Assembly: GCA_021772775.1 (NCBI GenBank)
Contig: JAJFLH010000035.1
Span: forward strand, 124,001-188,000
DNA length: 64,000 nucleotides
DNA from: Mariprofundus sp.
Lineage (GTDB): Bacteria > Pseudomonadota > Zetaproteobacteria > Mariprofundales > Mariprofundaceae
Reading direction: 5' to 3'
Part shown: piece after piece, positions 17,954 to 30,208 of the stretch
Numbering within the stretch: the stretch's first letter is position 1
How the letters are laid out: each line of letters begins with the position of its first letter
Translations under genes and position numbers: made by a program
Notes under the pieces: model-generated
The model's database searches: none
What the model was told of the DNA's origin: nothing
What the model saw: only the letters and a program-made list of their open reading frames with translations

Positions 17954-18688
17954 GCATATTTGACATGGACGGTGAGGAGCTGCTAAGAACCGTTACGCCA
18001 ATTTTTGAAAATACTCAAAAGCCTGGGTGAAGGTAATTATGAGAGTTTTATCCAAAACTGTTCCGATGCTTCCGTCAGTAGATTCAATAAAGAGCGATTT
18101 GATTCACAAAGAAAAAAGATCATCTCCTTTTTAGGAAAGCATGAAAAAAACAGACTCGCTCTAATCCACAGGAATCCAGATAATATTATTGTTCAGTGGG
18201 AAGTGCTTTTCTCTGATCTCGAAGAGTCATTAATGACCGTCGTCATATTCAAAGAGGCTGATAATGAAATTAAAATAGTTAACAACTTTTCTCTATGGTA
18301 TGAACCGCTGTGGAGTAATGACAGTCAGGCAACAAAATATTCGCAAAAAAACTCAACAGTTTTCCACGTTATTGATGATACATTGTTCCAGGAAGCCACA
18401 CGAATGACAGAACAAATGCATCGTGCATATGATACAGCCAACTATGATCATTTTGTAAAAGATTGGTCTGATTCATGTCGCCAGGACTTCCCAAAAGAAG
18501 AATTTAAACGTCAACATAGTGAACTGTTTTCTATACTTGGTAATCATCAAATAATAGTCCCATTAATCACGCATAAAAACCCAGCCGGGCTTGTCGATGA
18601 ATGGCATATGTATTGCGCCAAGCGGCAATAACCTGTTTTACTTATCTCTGAATTAGTAGAAATAAAAAGCAGTCTTTTATTTGAGTAA
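17950..18688 (+). pseudogene. Broken two-domain gene of an unknown family (copies 1 and 2)
   Basis: Two copies of a domain of about 110 residues are fused. The first copy begins at TTG 17950 (LSIFDMDGEELLRTVTPIF) but loses frame near 18018: a CT pair missing after AATACT ends the frame at a TGA, and the rest resumes from 18005 in the next frame (KSLGEGNYESFIQNCSD). The second copy (from about HVIDDTLFQEAT) is intact until a TAA at 18629-18631. Beyond this, PVLLISELVEIK continues the similarity to copy 3. It thus carries a frameshift and a nonsense codon. Shared pattern: NY-x2-F-x3-W/C-x-D, then a LG(R/N)H segment. Function unknown; an NTF2-like fold is a guess. Confidence 0.7.
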
Positions 18689-18731
18689 AAGGATATGGTT
18701 GAACACAACACCACAAAGCAGGGAGAAACAG

Positions 18732-19086
18732 ATGTCTATTTTCACAATGAATGATGAAGAGCTACTCAAAGTAGCTCACCCCAATAGCCAAAACGATGCA
18801 ACTTGCCGATGATGCAAACAATTACGACGAATTCGTGCAAGACTGGGCTGATTACGTTATTAAACGCTTCTCAAAAAAAGAGTTTAATCGTCAACGTAAT
18901 GAATATTACCCTCTATTAGGTCGACATACAAAACTTGAGCCTGCTTATATTCATAGAAACCCCACTAACATCGTTGTGCAATGGAAAATGCACTGTGAAA
19001 AAACAGTGGAGCCAGTGTTACTGGTCAATGTTTTCACTGAAATCAATGGCGAAATAAAAATTCATGCTTGCACATTCTTCAATTGA
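18732..19086 (+). pseudogene. Frameshifted single-domain paralogue (copy 3)
   Basis: Starts MSIFTMNDEELLKVA after an AGGGAGAAAC ribosome site, then a single extra C in the CACCCC run near 18,777 shifts the frame. The remainder reads TPIAKTMQLADDANNYDEFV and continues to 19086. When the extra C is removed, the first 40 residues align without a gap to copy 2 in the upstream gene, which identifies the lesion. A 96-residue fragment from ATG 18796 remains translatable. Confidence 0.7.
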
Positions 19087-19193
19087 ACATGTGTACAAAG
19101 ATGGGAAACTTGAATAAAAGAAAGAAGTGTTAAATTGCACGGTTCAATATAACTTCTTGAGATCGTCTCTTTGCATAAAAACATGGAGTTATA

Positions 19194-19655
19194 ATGAAAA
19201 GATTAAGATTAAAAATACCACCACCAATCATTGCCATTTTATCTGGTCTGATAATCTGGGGAGTAAGTGAAAGCTTACCCGCCTATATTTTGAACGGTGA
19301 CATCAGACAGATCATAGCTTTGATCATTTTAGCTATGGCAGGTGCCATTGATGCATGGGCACTGATCAGCTTCAGAATGGTAAAAACTACCATAGATCCC
19401 CGCTACCCTCATAAAACATCCGCTATTGTTTCACATGGTATTTACGCCTACACACGCAATCCAATGTATTTGGGGCTGGTTCTCATTCTGTCATCATTGA
19501 GTATATATCTTGGTACAGTTTTCGGCTTGATCGTTGTGGTTTTATTTATTCTCTATATGAACAGCTTTCAGATTGTGGCTGAAGAAGAAGCTCTGGAGCA
19601 ACAGTTTGGGGATGCTTATTTGAATTATAAAAACAGCGTTCGGCGCTGGCTCTGA
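19194..19655 (+). CDS. Isoprenylcysteine carboxyl methyltransferase (ICMT/PEMT)-family membrane methyltransferase
   Basis: A 153-residue membrane protein with about four hydrophobic helices. The family signature is complete: HGIYAYTRNPMYLG (the RNPxY motif) and the C-terminal EEEALEQQFGDAYLNYKNSVRRWL region that binds S-adenosylmethionine in ICMT and phospholipid methyltransferases. Bacterial homologues methylate lipids or other small hydrophobic substrates; the substrate here is not known. GGAG precedes the ATG. Confidence 0.85.
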   Translation: MKRLRLKIPPPIIAILSGLIIWGVSESLPAYILNGDIRQIIALIILAMAGAIDAWALISFRMVKTTIDPRYPHKTSAIVSHGIYAYTRNPMYLGLVLILSSLSIYLGTVFGLIVVVLFILYMNSFQIVAEEEALEQQFGDAYLNYKNSVRRWL

Positions 19656-19702
19656 ACTCTTCAACCGGTTCGTCTGCAGTTTAGATTACAAACTAAAAAC
19701 CG

Positions 19703-20491
19703 TTAACCCGGAATACGGGCCTGTGACATCCGGTGAAGAATAACCTCTGATTTTTGATACATCCGATCAGTGCGGTTACCATCATAAAAACGCGGGTTAG
19801 GTAGAATTGCAGCCAGACGCGCAGCCTGCCAGGCAGTGAGTTTTGAAGCAGGTACACCGAAATGGTGACGAGCTGCAGCTTCCGCACCATAGATACCATT
19901 GCCCCACTCAGCATAATTAAGATAAAGTTCAAGGATACGCTGCTTCGGAAGCATTAACTCAAGCATAACCGTAATAATAGCTTCCTCTGCTTTACGCAAA
20001 AGAGAGCGTTCACCGGAAAGAAAAAGGTTCTTGGCCAACTGCTGTGAAATGGTCGATCCACCAGCCTTGACTCGTCTCGCTTCAAAGTTCTTCTCCAGCG
20101 CAATTTTAATACCGTTCCAATCAAACCCATTGTGTTGAATAAATCTGGCATCCTCTGATGCAATCACTGCCCTCTTCAGATGGGTAGAGATACGATTATA
20201 GTCGATGGGTAAGTGGTCCAGTACTGCTTTGGGATTCTGAATTCGCTGTTCATCAAGGGCCAGCTGCATGAACGCACTCATTTCTGGATTATCAATGCGC
20301 AATACAAACAGCTGTACCAACATCCAGCCATGCCAGCCTATAATTAGAGCCAGCATCACAAGCAAGAGTTGCTTGGTTCGATGAGGTTTTTGTTTATGTT
20401 TCATAACAGGGTAAGCATCCAGAGCTGCTCTGGCTGGTGTCAATTGATCCTGCATGGTGGGGCTTATGGTCATAGTCATCATGGCGCCCAA
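19703..20491 (-). CDS. mtgA: Monofunctional peptidoglycan glycosyltransferase MtgA
   Basis: Polymerises lipid II into glycan strands at the outer face of the inner membrane. One TM helix (about 41-60) precedes a GT51 domain. Motif 1, SEDARFIQHNGFDW, holds the catalytic Glu (about residue 113). Motif 2 is KAGGSTISQQLAKNLFL, motif 3 RKAEEAI, motif 4 ILELYLNYAEWGNGIYGAEAAA. No transpeptidase domain follows, hence monofunctional. The N-terminus is about 30 residues longer than usual; the Met at residue 30 (MKHKQKPHRT) may be the true start. Confidence 0.93.
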   Translation of the reverse strand: MGAMMTMTISPTMQDQLTPARAALDAYPVMKHKQKPHRTKQLLLVMLALIIGWHGWMLVQLFVLRIDNPEMSAFMQLALDEQRIQNPKAVLDHLPIDYNRISTHLKRAVIASEDARFIQHNGFDWNGIKIALEKNFEARRVKAGGSTISQQLAKNLFLSGERSLLRKAEEAIITVMLELMLPKQRILELYLNYAEWGNGIYGAEAAARHHFGVPASKLTAWQAARLAAILPNPRFYDGNRTDRMYQKSEVILHRMSQARIPG

Positions 20492-20551
20492 CTTTCAAAG
20501 TTTTCTGCCACTTTTCTATGAGGTATATCACAGTTTTACTGCCTCCAATGC

Positions 20552-20580
20552 AAAAGAGAGTACCCGAGGATACTCTCTTT
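20552..20580 (-). terminator. Intrinsic terminator downstream of icd
   Basis: A 10-bp perfect stem (AAAGAGAGTA / TACTCTCTTT) with an 8-base loop lies 27 bases beyond the icd stop on the minus strand and ends in a short T run (CTCTTTTG). Confidence 0.7.
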
Positions 20581-20607
20581 AGAACAGTCACTGACTTGAA
20601 AGCTAGC

Positions 20608-22860
<2,253 letters not shown>

Positions 22861-23091
22861 TTAGTGAATGCAATATTGAGATGTGGCCGAGTTTAACAGC
22901 AGAAGCGCTGTTGAGTAGTCATAGATTCTGCAGGCGATCTATATTCCCCTCTGCTTTTATAGACATAAAACATGGCCACTATACATTATTCTAGATTCGG
23001 CATGAACAAGTCCATCATTTAAATTCTCGATATCATGACACATTCGCACTTACCCCTACTTTTGGCAAGTTTATTGCTTATCACTGGGGAC

Positions 23092-24894
23092 ATGAAAACT
23101 AACCGACAAAAAAGCCAGCCACAGCCACAAAATGTTGGCCTCTGGATCAGATGGATCAAGCGAGGTTCAGTTGCTCGAAAAGTTAATGCAGCCATCTTTC
23201 TACTGATTTTGCCGCTGTTATTACTGAATTTCTATAGCATTTATCAGGATGAAAAAAGTGATATTTTGAATCATTTCATTGAAAAGGCGAATATTCTCAA
23301 TGAAGCATATTTTGATTCACTCAATTCGTTAATGCTGACAGAAGAAATGGATGCTCGACAAACTCATCCGAAAAAAGTGTTACTTAATCCAAATGTGCTT
23401 GAGGCACGGGTCATACGCGGAGACGCGGTAAAAGCACAATTCGGTGAAGGACTCGCATCAGAGCAGCCTGTAGATGATATTGATCGTTTAGCACTTTCTG
23501 GAGAAAAGGTGGTCCGCTTTATTAATACGGATGATCAACATGAGCTGATAGTGGCCACCCCATATCGACTCAGTACTTCAACACGCGGTGTGAACTGTCT
23601 GGCCTGTCATAAAGCCCCCAGTGATAGCATCGCCGGTGTTGTGCGTATTAGCTTTTCAACAGCCAATGCGAACAAAGAAATCAACAACCATCTGTGGAAA
23701 CTTGTTAGTTCGAATGCGGCAATATTAATTATTGCCCTGTTTTTCCTAGCCTTTTACCTGAATCGAGTAGTGACAAGTGGACTTAAGGAGAGTGCTGAAG
23801 TCGCTGCTGAAATTGCATCAGGCAACTTCGCTGTCGAGTTCCCTGAAATTCGTAAAGATGATATGGGCCGTTTAATGTGGTCATTGCGTGATATGCGCGA
23901 TTCTCTGCAGCAGATGTTTGCAGAGCGAAAAGAGCGGGAAGAAAGAGAAATTCAGCAGCTTGAAGAAGAACTGGCAGAGAAAGAGAGAGCATTGCATCAG
24001 TTTACCATGCTGGAAAACGGCCTCGTCCATGTCATGCATGGGCTGAACAACGCCTCGGTGAGCATTCAGGGTGTAACGGAAAAACTATCTTCCACCACCT
24101 CCTGTATGAAACAGAATTCCGATGCCGCAGAAGATGAAGCCAGAAGAGTCGTGGATCAGGTTACGGGCACCACAGATAGCACTCAGCAGATTGCACAGGC
24201 ATTTGATGAGATTAACCAGAACAGTCAGGGAGTCATTGAAATTGCCGGGCATGCCGCTACTGATGCTAAAAAAACTACGGTTCGCATGCATGCACTGAGC
24301 AAAGCTTCCGATGATATCAGTTCGGTCATTGCGACGATCACAGCCATTGCTGATAAAACAAATATGCTCGCTTTGAATGCGAGCATAGAAGCATCCAGAG
24401 CGGGAGATGCTGGGCGAGGATTCGCCGTGGTTGCCAACGAAGTCAAAGCATTGGCACTGCAGACAGCTCAGGCTACTCAGGCAGTGACAGCCCAGATTGA
24501 TGAAATGCAGGCAGAGTGTCGTGATGCTGTTGAAGCAACAAATAATATTAGCCTAATCATTGAAAATATGAATAAACAGACTCATGAGGTAGAAAAAATA
24601 TTGGAGCATCACAATGCTGCAGTTCATGGCATTGCCAGCAATGCAGGAGAAGTGAATCGAAGCATGCAGCAAGTTGGCCGTACCGTATCAGAGGTCAATC
24701 AATCCGCTCGTGAGACGGACATGATTGCCGGCGACATGAGCTCTTACTCCATGCAACTCAATAATATTTCCGAAGAACAATCACAGTTAATTACCCAAAT
24801 ATTAAGAATATTGAAAACCGATTTAGAGAAGGATGGGGATAATCTGAATACTCAAGAGCTATCTCAATCTGAAGATAATATTGAGCTGTTTTGA
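23092..24894 (+). CDS. Methyl-accepting chemotaxis protein with a periplasmic c-type heme motif
   Basis: From ATG 23092 (GGGGAC upstream) the protein has 600 residues. Order: basic N-terminus, TM1 ([18 protein letters not shown]), a periplasmic domain of about 145 residues ending in NCLACHKAP (a CXXCH heme c attachment motif, about residues 169-173), TM2 ([15 protein letters not shown]), HAMP, then a cytoplasmic signalling hairpin with the conserved tip [36 protein letters not shown]. Heme-c PAS chemoreceptors are known in Geobacter (GSU0582, GSU0935) and probably sense redox state or ligands. An ATG at 23035 would add 19 hydrophobic residues but lacks a ribosome site. Confidence 0.88.
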   Translation: MKTNRQKSQPQPQNVGLWIRWIKRGSVARKVNAAIFLLILPLLLLNFYSIYQDEKSDILNHFIEKANILNEAYFDSLNSLMLTEEMDARQTHPKKVLLNPNVLEARVIRGDAVKAQFGEGLASEQPVDDIDRLALSGEKVVRFINTDDQHELIVATPYRLSTSTRGVNCLACHKAPSDSIAGVVRISFSTANANKEINNHLWKLVSSNAAILIIALFFLAFYLNRVVTSGLKESAEVAAEIASGNFAVEFPEIRKDDMGRLMWSLRDMRDSLQQMFAERKEREEREIQQLEEELAEKERALHQFTMLENGLVHVMHGLNNASVSIQGVTEKLSSTTSCMKQNSDAAEDEARRVVDQVTGTTDSTQQIAQAFDEINQNSQGVIEIAGHAATDAKKTTVRMHALSKASDDISSVIATITAIADKTNMLALNASIEASRAGDAGRGFAVVANEVKALALQTAQATQAVTAQIDEMQAECRDAVEATNNISLIIENMNKQTHEVEKILEHHNAAVHGIASNAGEVNRSMQQVGRTVSEVNQSARETDMIAGDMSSYSMQLNNISEEQSQLITQILRILKTDLEKDGDNLNTQELSQSEDNIELF

Positions 24895-25060
24895 ATAGCT
24901 AGATAAACCGTATGCCGTTACCCAAAGCGGCACCCTTCAAAGCTTATAGAAAACGGAATAGGCCGTGAGTAAATATAGCTCAATCAGCATTAAACGCCTT
25001 GAATTAAACAGATACACCACTGATCAAGTCATCACCCTTTAAGCTAGCTCCAACTCTCTC

Positions 25061-25387
25061 TTATTTCGTACCAGTGGCCATACTAGCCGGTGCCAGATAG
25101 CTGTGATGAATCCAACCAATATGCCCTGTTTTTTTCATCCGTACCTGAACCCATACATCCTTCTTATCCAACCAAATACAGACCGCATTCTTCATGACAA
25201 TTTCTGACACTTTGGATGGACCTGAAGCCGCAACATGTAACTTAGCGGGCTTTTTCAATTTAAAAGCAGGCCCCTCAACTTCAGCATTAGCTACAGAAAC
25301 CAGCCCAAATGCAGGATGTGTGCCTCCTGCCAGTGCACAAAAAGTAAAAAGACTTACTGTTATGGTTAATAATCTCATTGTTTTCAT
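25061..25387 (-). CDS. Small exported SH3-like domain protein
   Basis: A 108-residue protein with a signal peptide (cut near SVANAE). The mature part has the bacterial SH3 (SH3b) pattern: strand KPAKLHVAASG, then WLDKKDVWVQVRMKKTGHIGWIHHSYL, with the closing GWIHHSYL characteristic of SH3 repeats. Such domains often bind cell-wall peptides. It is followed by ilvD upstream on the same strand but 77 bases away, so is not clearly in an operon. Confidence 0.7.
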   Translation of the reverse strand: MKTMRLLTITVSLFTFCALAGGTHPAFGLVSVANAEVEGPAFKLKKPAKLHVAASGPSKVSEIVMKNAVCIWLDKKDVWVQVRMKKTGHIGWIHHSYLAPASMATGTK

Positions 25388-25464
25388 ATCTTCATCTCCA
25401 ACACAGGCTTTGCTTTCTCAAATTAAAATGGAACCATAGAGGCTCAGTCTACAGTTACAATGCT

Positions 25465-27312
25465 TTACTTAAGCTGATCCAGATTACGAACTGCACCTTT
25501 ATCTGCTGATGTTGTCAAAGCTGCATAAGCCAGCAGTGCTTTGGAGACTACACGTTCACGATCTACAGGTTTCCATGCATCAACACCCTTGGCCTCCATG
25601 GCAGCGCGACGGGTAGATAATTCAGTATCTGAAATAGCCAAATGAACCGAGCGATTCGGGATATCGATTTCAATCGTGTCGCCCTCTTCCACCAGGCCAA
25701 TCGCGCCACCCTCAGCGGCTTCTGGAGATGCATGTCCAATAGAGAGACCGGATGTACCACCAGAAAAACGACCATCGGTTAGCAAAGCACATGCCTTGCC
25801 CATGCCTTTGGATTTCAAATATGAGGTTGGATAGAGCATCTCCTGCATGCCCGGACCGCCTTTAGGTCCTTCGTAACGGATAATCACAATATCACCTGCA
25901 ACAATTTTATCGTTGAGGATCGCAGTCACTGAATCATCCTGTGATTCGAACACACGTGCACGACCGCTAAACTTCCAGATTGATTCGTCCACACCAGCCG
26001 TTTTTACGATGCAGCCATTCTCTGCAATATTACCGTAGAGCACAGCAATGCCGCCCTCTTTTGAATAGGCATTTTCAAGATTACGAATACAGCCTGTTTC
26101 ACGATCTGTATCGAGTGTTCTCCAGCGCTCGGATTGTGAAAATGCTGTTTGCGTAGGAATACCACCCGGTGCTGCACGATACATTTCACGTGGACCAGCA
26201 TTGCTTTCATTCATCACATCCCAGCTATCAAGACCTTCACCTAAAGTAGCGGCATGAACCGTTGGTGTATCACGATGAATCAGCCCTGCGCGATCAAGCT
26301 CAGCAAGAATACCCACAACACCGCCAGCGCGATGTACATCTTCCATATGATAGTGCTGAACTGCTGGTGCAACTTTGCACAGATTCGGAACCTTTCGACT
26401 CATGCGATCAATATCAGCCATGGTAAAATCAACTCCGGCTTCCTGGGCACAGGCCAACAGATGCAATACAGTGTTCGTGCTACCACCCATGGCGATATCC
26501 AATGCCATAGCATTTTCAAAGGCATCAAAGGTAGCTATTGAGCGCGGCAATGCCGACAGATCTTCCTTCTTATAATAACGTTCACACAATGCGACAGCGG
26601 TGCGCCCTGCCTCCAAAAACAGCTCTTTACGATCTGCATGTGTTGCCAACAATGAACCATTGCCAGGCAGTGCTAAACCAAGTGCTTCAGCCAGACAGTT
26701 CATGGAATTGGCAGTAAACATACCGGAACATGAACCACAGGTAGGACAAGCTGAACGTTCAACCGCAGCCACATCTTCATCCGATTCATTCGGATCAGCA
26801 GCCATCACCATAGCATCGACCAGATCCAGATGTTTTTCACGATTATTGATTGTCACTTTACCCGCTTCCATCGGGCCACCGGAAACAAATACGGCGGGAA
26901 TATTTAGCCGCAACGCTGCCATAAGCATGCCCGGCGTAATCTTATCGCAATTGGAGATGCAGACCATGGCATCGGCGGTATGTGCATTACACATATACTC
27001 AACGGAGTCGGCAATCAGATCACGACTGGGCAGAGAATAGAGCATGCCACCATGGCCCATGGCGATACCATCATCAATCGCGATGGTATTAAACTCTTTA
27101 GCAACACCACCGGCAGCTTCAATTTCACGCGCCACCAGCTGGCCCATATCTTTCAGGTGCACATGGCCCGGCACAAACTGGGTAAAAGAGTTTACTACCG
27201 CGATGATCGGCTTGCTGAAGTCTTCATCTTTCATACCCGTAGCACGCCACAATGAGCGGGCACCGGCCATATTGCGGCCTTGAGTGGATGTACTGGAACG
27301 GTAAGCTGGCAT
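25465..27312 (-). CDS. ilvD: Dihydroxy-acid dehydratase
   Basis: Fourth step of branched-chain amino acid and pantothenate-precursor synthesis; an iron-sulfur and Mg-dependent enzyme. The cluster cysteines appear in [12 protein letters not shown] and [18 protein letters not shown]. Other family blocks are [26 protein letters not shown] and [27 protein letters not shown]. The length of 615 residues from the ATG at 27312 (GGAG upstream) matches family. The longer open frame adds 24 residues unrelated to IlvD. Confidence 0.97.
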   Translation of the reverse strand: MPAYRSSTSTQGRNMAGARSLWRATGMKDEDFSKPIIAVVNSFTQFVPGHVHLKDMGQLVAREIEAAGGVAKEFNTIAIDDGIAMGHGGMLYSLPSRDLIADSVEYMCNAHTADAMVCISNCDKITPGMLMAALRLNIPAVFVSGGPMEAGKVTINNREKHLDLVDAMVMAADPNESDEDVAAVERSACPTCGSCSGMFTANSMNCLAEALGLALPGNGSLLATHADRKELFLEAGRTAVALCERYYKKEDLSALPRSIATFDAFENAMALDIAMGGSTNTVLHLLACAQEAGVDFTMADIDRMSRKVPNLCKVAPAVQHYHMEDVHRAGGVVGILAELDRAGLIHRDTPTVHAATLGEGLDSWDVMNESNAGPREMYRAAPGGIPTQTAFSQSERWRTLDTDRETGCIRNLENAYSKEGGIAVLYGNIAENGCIVKTAGVDESIWKFSGRARVFESQDDSVTAILNDKIVAGDIVIIRYEGPKGGPGMQEMLYPTSYLKSKGMGKACALLTDGRFSGGTSGLSIGHASPEAAEGGAIGLVEEGDTIEIDIPNRSVHLAISDTELSTRRAAMEAKGVDAWKPVDRERVVSKALLAYAALTTSADKGAVRNLDQLK

Positions 27313-27334
27313 ATTAAATCTCCAATTCATAAAA

Positions 27335-27349
27335 CTACGCGAAGCGTAG
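27335..27349. repeat. Small hairpin in the ilvD leader
   Basis: CTACGC-GAA-GCGTAG, a 6-bp perfect stem with a three-base loop, 23 bases upstream of the ilvD start. It could affect the leader RNA; nothing shows an attenuator peptide or T run. The remaining ilvD-nadA gap (27,313-27,594) holds nothing else I can identify. Confidence 0.4.
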
Positions 27350-27594
27350 CGACAGTCGGACTCCGATGCACGCGCAGACAACAAGCGCTATATACAATAC
27401 GGATAAGACAAGGCTCGCATAAAGACAAACAATTCACGGCATCAAGTTGCCCTTTTGATTCTCCCTATGCACATCCATAACGACCAGCACTGCTAATCGA
27501 CTTACAACATTTTTCACTCTACCCGCCCCCTCTTCGGCAGTGAATAAAGGCTGGATATTTGACAAGCAGATGGTCGCGCCGGAAACTTTGCCTT

Positions 27595-28698
27595 ATGAAT
27601 GCACAGGCTTTGCTCACCCAACTATACGATACTCCCGAAACAGATATCCTTGAACAAATTAGCTCCTTGAAAACCGAACTTGGTGATCAGGTACTAATTC
27701 TCGGTCATCACTATCAACGTGAAGAGGTCTTCGCTTTTGCCGATGTAAGCGGCGACTCGCTAAAACTCTCTCAACAAGCGGCTGAAACAACTGCCCCGTA
27801 TGTCATTTTTTGTGGTGTACATTTCATGGCTGAAACTGCTGATATTTTAACATCGGATGAACAGACAGTGATTTTGCCCGATTTGGCAGCAGGCTGTTCG
27901 ATGGCAGACATGGCTGATGATGAGCAGGTAGAGCGCTGCTGGGCAGAACTGAGTGACGTCATCAGCCCTGATTTATGCGTAACACCTGTTACATATATCA
28001 ATTCAACGGCTTCTCTCAAATCATTCTGTGGTGAACATGGTGGCATCGTTTGCACTTCCGGTAACGCACAAAAGGTGCTGGAGTGGAGCTGGAATAACCG
28101 TGAAAAGATCCTCTTTTTCCCCGATCAATATTTGGGAGAGAATACAGCTGTTGCCATGGGAATAGCCGACGAAGATATGATCATCTGGGATCCCTTTTTA
28201 CCACTTGGTGGTAATACGCCCGAAGCCATTCAACAAGCCCGCCTGATTCTATGGAAAGGTTTTTGCTCTGTGCACCAGTTTTTCAAGCCTGAACATGCCG
28301 CAACCATGCGCAACAATCACGCCGACATTGAAATATTGGCGCATCCCGAATGCTCACGTGATGTCTGTGAAGTATCCGACTTCATCGGCTCAACAGAAAT
28401 GATCATCAAACATGTGAGCCAAGCGCCAGCGGGCAGTAAATTCGCCATCGCGACAGAATTGAATCTGGTGAATCGTCTGCGCATCCAGTTTCCAGATAAA
28501 CCAATCTGGTTTCTCTCTCCAATGATCTGCATGTGTTCAACCATGTTTCGTACTGACCCACAGCATTTATGCCTTGCTCTCACCTCTGTTCGTGATGCCA
28601 TCAAACACAATCACAGCGTCAGCAATCAAATTACGGTACCACATGAACAACAACGCTGGGCTAAACTATCGCTGGAAAGGATGCTCAATCTTGTTTAA
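27595..28698 (+). CDS. nadA: Quinolinate synthase A
   Basis: Condenses iminoaspartate with dihydroxyacetone phosphate to quinolinate in NAD synthesis, using a 4Fe-4S cluster. Family features are LILGHHYQREEVFAFADVSGDSL, the GCSMADMA block (first cluster Cys region), YINSTASLKSFCGEHGGIVCTS, HPECSRDVCEVSDFIGSTEM and a third Cys block, CMCSTMF. From ATG 27595 the protein has 367 residues. Its end overlaps the OmpA-like gene by eight bases. Confidence 0.96.
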   Translation: MNAQALLTQLYDTPETDILEQISSLKTELGDQVLILGHHYQREEVFAFADVSGDSLKLSQQAAETTAPYVIFCGVHFMAETADILTSDEQTVILPDLAAGCSMADMADDEQVERCWAELSDVISPDLCVTPVTYINSTASLKSFCGEHGGIVCTSGNAQKVLEWSWNNREKILFFPDQYLGENTAVAMGIADEDMIIWDPFLPLGGNTPEAIQQARLILWKGFCSVHQFFKPEHAATMRNNHADIEILAHPECSRDVCEVSDFIGSTEMIIKHVSQAPAGSKFAIATELNLVNRLRIQFPDKPIWFLSPMICMCSTMFRTDPQHLCLALTSVRDAIKHNHSVSNQITVPHEQQRWAKLSLERMLNLV

Positions 28699-30205
28699 AC
28701 CTCTGCTCACCGCCTTAACAATGGCACTGCTACTCATGAGCCCATCGCTCAATGCAGCAGAAAATGAAATAACAAAGATTCAAAAACAAATTGATGCATT
28801 TAAGCAAAGTGAACTCTCCCCCTATGCACCTCAAACCATTAGCCGTGCCAATGCCTATTTAGGTGCAGCCATTCTGGCAAACGAACAGGAAAAGACTGCA
28901 GATGCCAATATTGCGATGACACAGGCCAAAGAAAAACTGGCCGAAGCCAATCAGACTGCCACTGGTTTCATGACTCGCTTCGCCTCCCTAATTAACCTGC
29001 GTAAAGATGCCCTCAAAGTCGTACAGGTTGTCAACTCAGCAGGACTATCTTCAGGTTATACGGCGCCGAAACGCACTAGCGCACCTGCACAAACTGAATT
29101 TGATCAAACCATAAGCAGCCATGAACAAGGACAGTTAAACCAAACCCAGGCACATGCCAATAAAGCGCAAGCACGCTTCCAACAACTCATCAATGAGGCC
29201 ATACCTCAATTGACTGAATTAACCGCATCCGCAGTTGGTAAAGCAGCTAATGGTGGTGCTAAACAGTATGCTCCACAGCTCTATCAAGCCGCCAAAGATA
29301 AAATGGCTGAATTACGTAACTACAATGATGGACTAAGTCGCATCATGCCTTCTTACCCTGAGCAGGGTATATATCTGGCACGTGAATCCAAACACATATC
29401 GAATCAGGTAAAACTCTGGCGCAAAAAAACCGGTAGTCATGAAAAAATCGTCCTCGATCAGCGGGCCTTGAAGTTGCAACTGGCCAATGCGCTGAAAATC
29501 AGCAACGAGAGCACCCCGATGCTTACAGATATAGCTGGCAAAGATTTATTGGCAGCAATTCAAGATATATACAAAGCTCAGGCAGATGAACGTGAAGCTC
29601 ACCGCCAAGAGATCGCCCAGCTGAAACAGCAGTCGGATAAAGACCTCAAACACCAACTTGAAAGCCAAACCAATACGATGATGCAAGCGCAACAAAATCG
29701 CATGTCTACTATCAAAGAGGCTTTCCGTGCTAAGCTGGAACAAGGAAAAGCTAAGCTGGAAAGAGAAACTTTTGAGACAAAAAGACAGACAAAATTGCGC
29801 AAATTATTTAAAAAAGGTGAAGTAAAAACCTTCGTTAATCTTGATGGTTCATTGCTAATCCGGCTTTCTGGCCTGAAGTTCGCCCCCGCCAAAAGTAAAA
29901 TCGGCCCGGAATATGCTGATATGCTGGGACGGCTCAATGAAGCGATGTCTATTTATCATGACCGCAGCTTTAGTATTGAGGGGCACACAGACAATCTTGG
30001 TGATGTAAAGCCGAACCAACAGTTATCGCTAAAACGAGCCGAATCTGTACGTGATTTTTTGGTTGCATCAGGAGCCGATAGCACACGTCTGAAAGCACTC
30101 GGTTACGGCGAAGTCCGCCCTATTGCGAGTAATGATTTCCCGCAGGGACGCACTATGAACAGGCGCATTGATGTTGTAATCAATGCAGGGGTCGCAGCAA
30201 AATAA
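28691..30205 (+). CDS. OmpA-family peptidoglycan-binding protein with helical N-terminal domain
   Basis: I start it at TTG 28691, which has GGAAAGG upstream and gives a proper signal peptide (cut near SLNAAEN); the longer open frame is only the shadow of nadA. Residues about 25-350 are helical, Ala/Gln-rich (PYAPQTISRANAYLGAAILA resembles DUF4398), with a coiled coil near AHRQEIAQLKQQSDKDLKHQ. The C-terminal 110 residues are an OmpA-like domain (FSIEGHTDNLGDVKPNQQLS, RAESVRDFL, GYGEVRPIASN, NRRIDVVI) that binds diaminopimelate in the wall. It is a probable envelope tether. Confidence 0.82.
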   Translation: MFKPLLTALTMALLLMSPSLNAAENEITKIQKQIDAFKQSELSPYAPQTISRANAYLGAAILANEQEKTADANIAMTQAKEKLAEANQTATGFMTRFASLINLRKDALKVVQVVNSAGLSSGYTAPKRTSAPAQTEFDQTISSHEQGQLNQTQAHANKAQARFQQLINEAIPQLTELTASAVGKAANGGAKQYAPQLYQAAKDKMAELRNYNDGLSRIMPSYPEQGIYLARESKHISNQVKLWRKKTGSHEKIVLDQRALKLQLANALKISNESTPMLTDIAGKDLLAAIQDIYKAQADEREAHRQEIAQLKQQSDKDLKHQLESQTNTMMQAQQNRMSTIKEAFRAKLEQGKAKLERETFETKRQTKLRKLFKKGEVKTFVNLDGSLLIRLSGLKFAPAKSKIGPEYADMLGRLNEAMSIYHDRSFSIEGHTDNLGDVKPNQQLSLKRAESVRDFLVASGADSTRLKALGYGEVRPIASNDFPQGRTMNRRIDVVINAGVAAK

Positions 30206-30208
30206 ACT

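Noticed and set aside
17950-19086. Programmed +1 frameshifting in the two paralogues (both first frames end at UGA after about 25 codons)
   Set aside because: The lesions differ (2-nt deletion versus 1-nt insertion) and lie at different aligned residues, and the first gene also has an in-frame stop, so decay explains it better than recoding.
27313-27594. Attenuator or riboswitch controlling ilvD
   Set aside because: Only a 6-bp hairpin is visible; no leader peptide rich in branched-chain codons and no T run on the ilvD strand.
28574-28690. Earlier start for the OmpA-like gene inside nadA
   Set aside because: The extra residues are the shadow of nadA, and TTG 28691 gives a proper signal peptide with a ribosome site.
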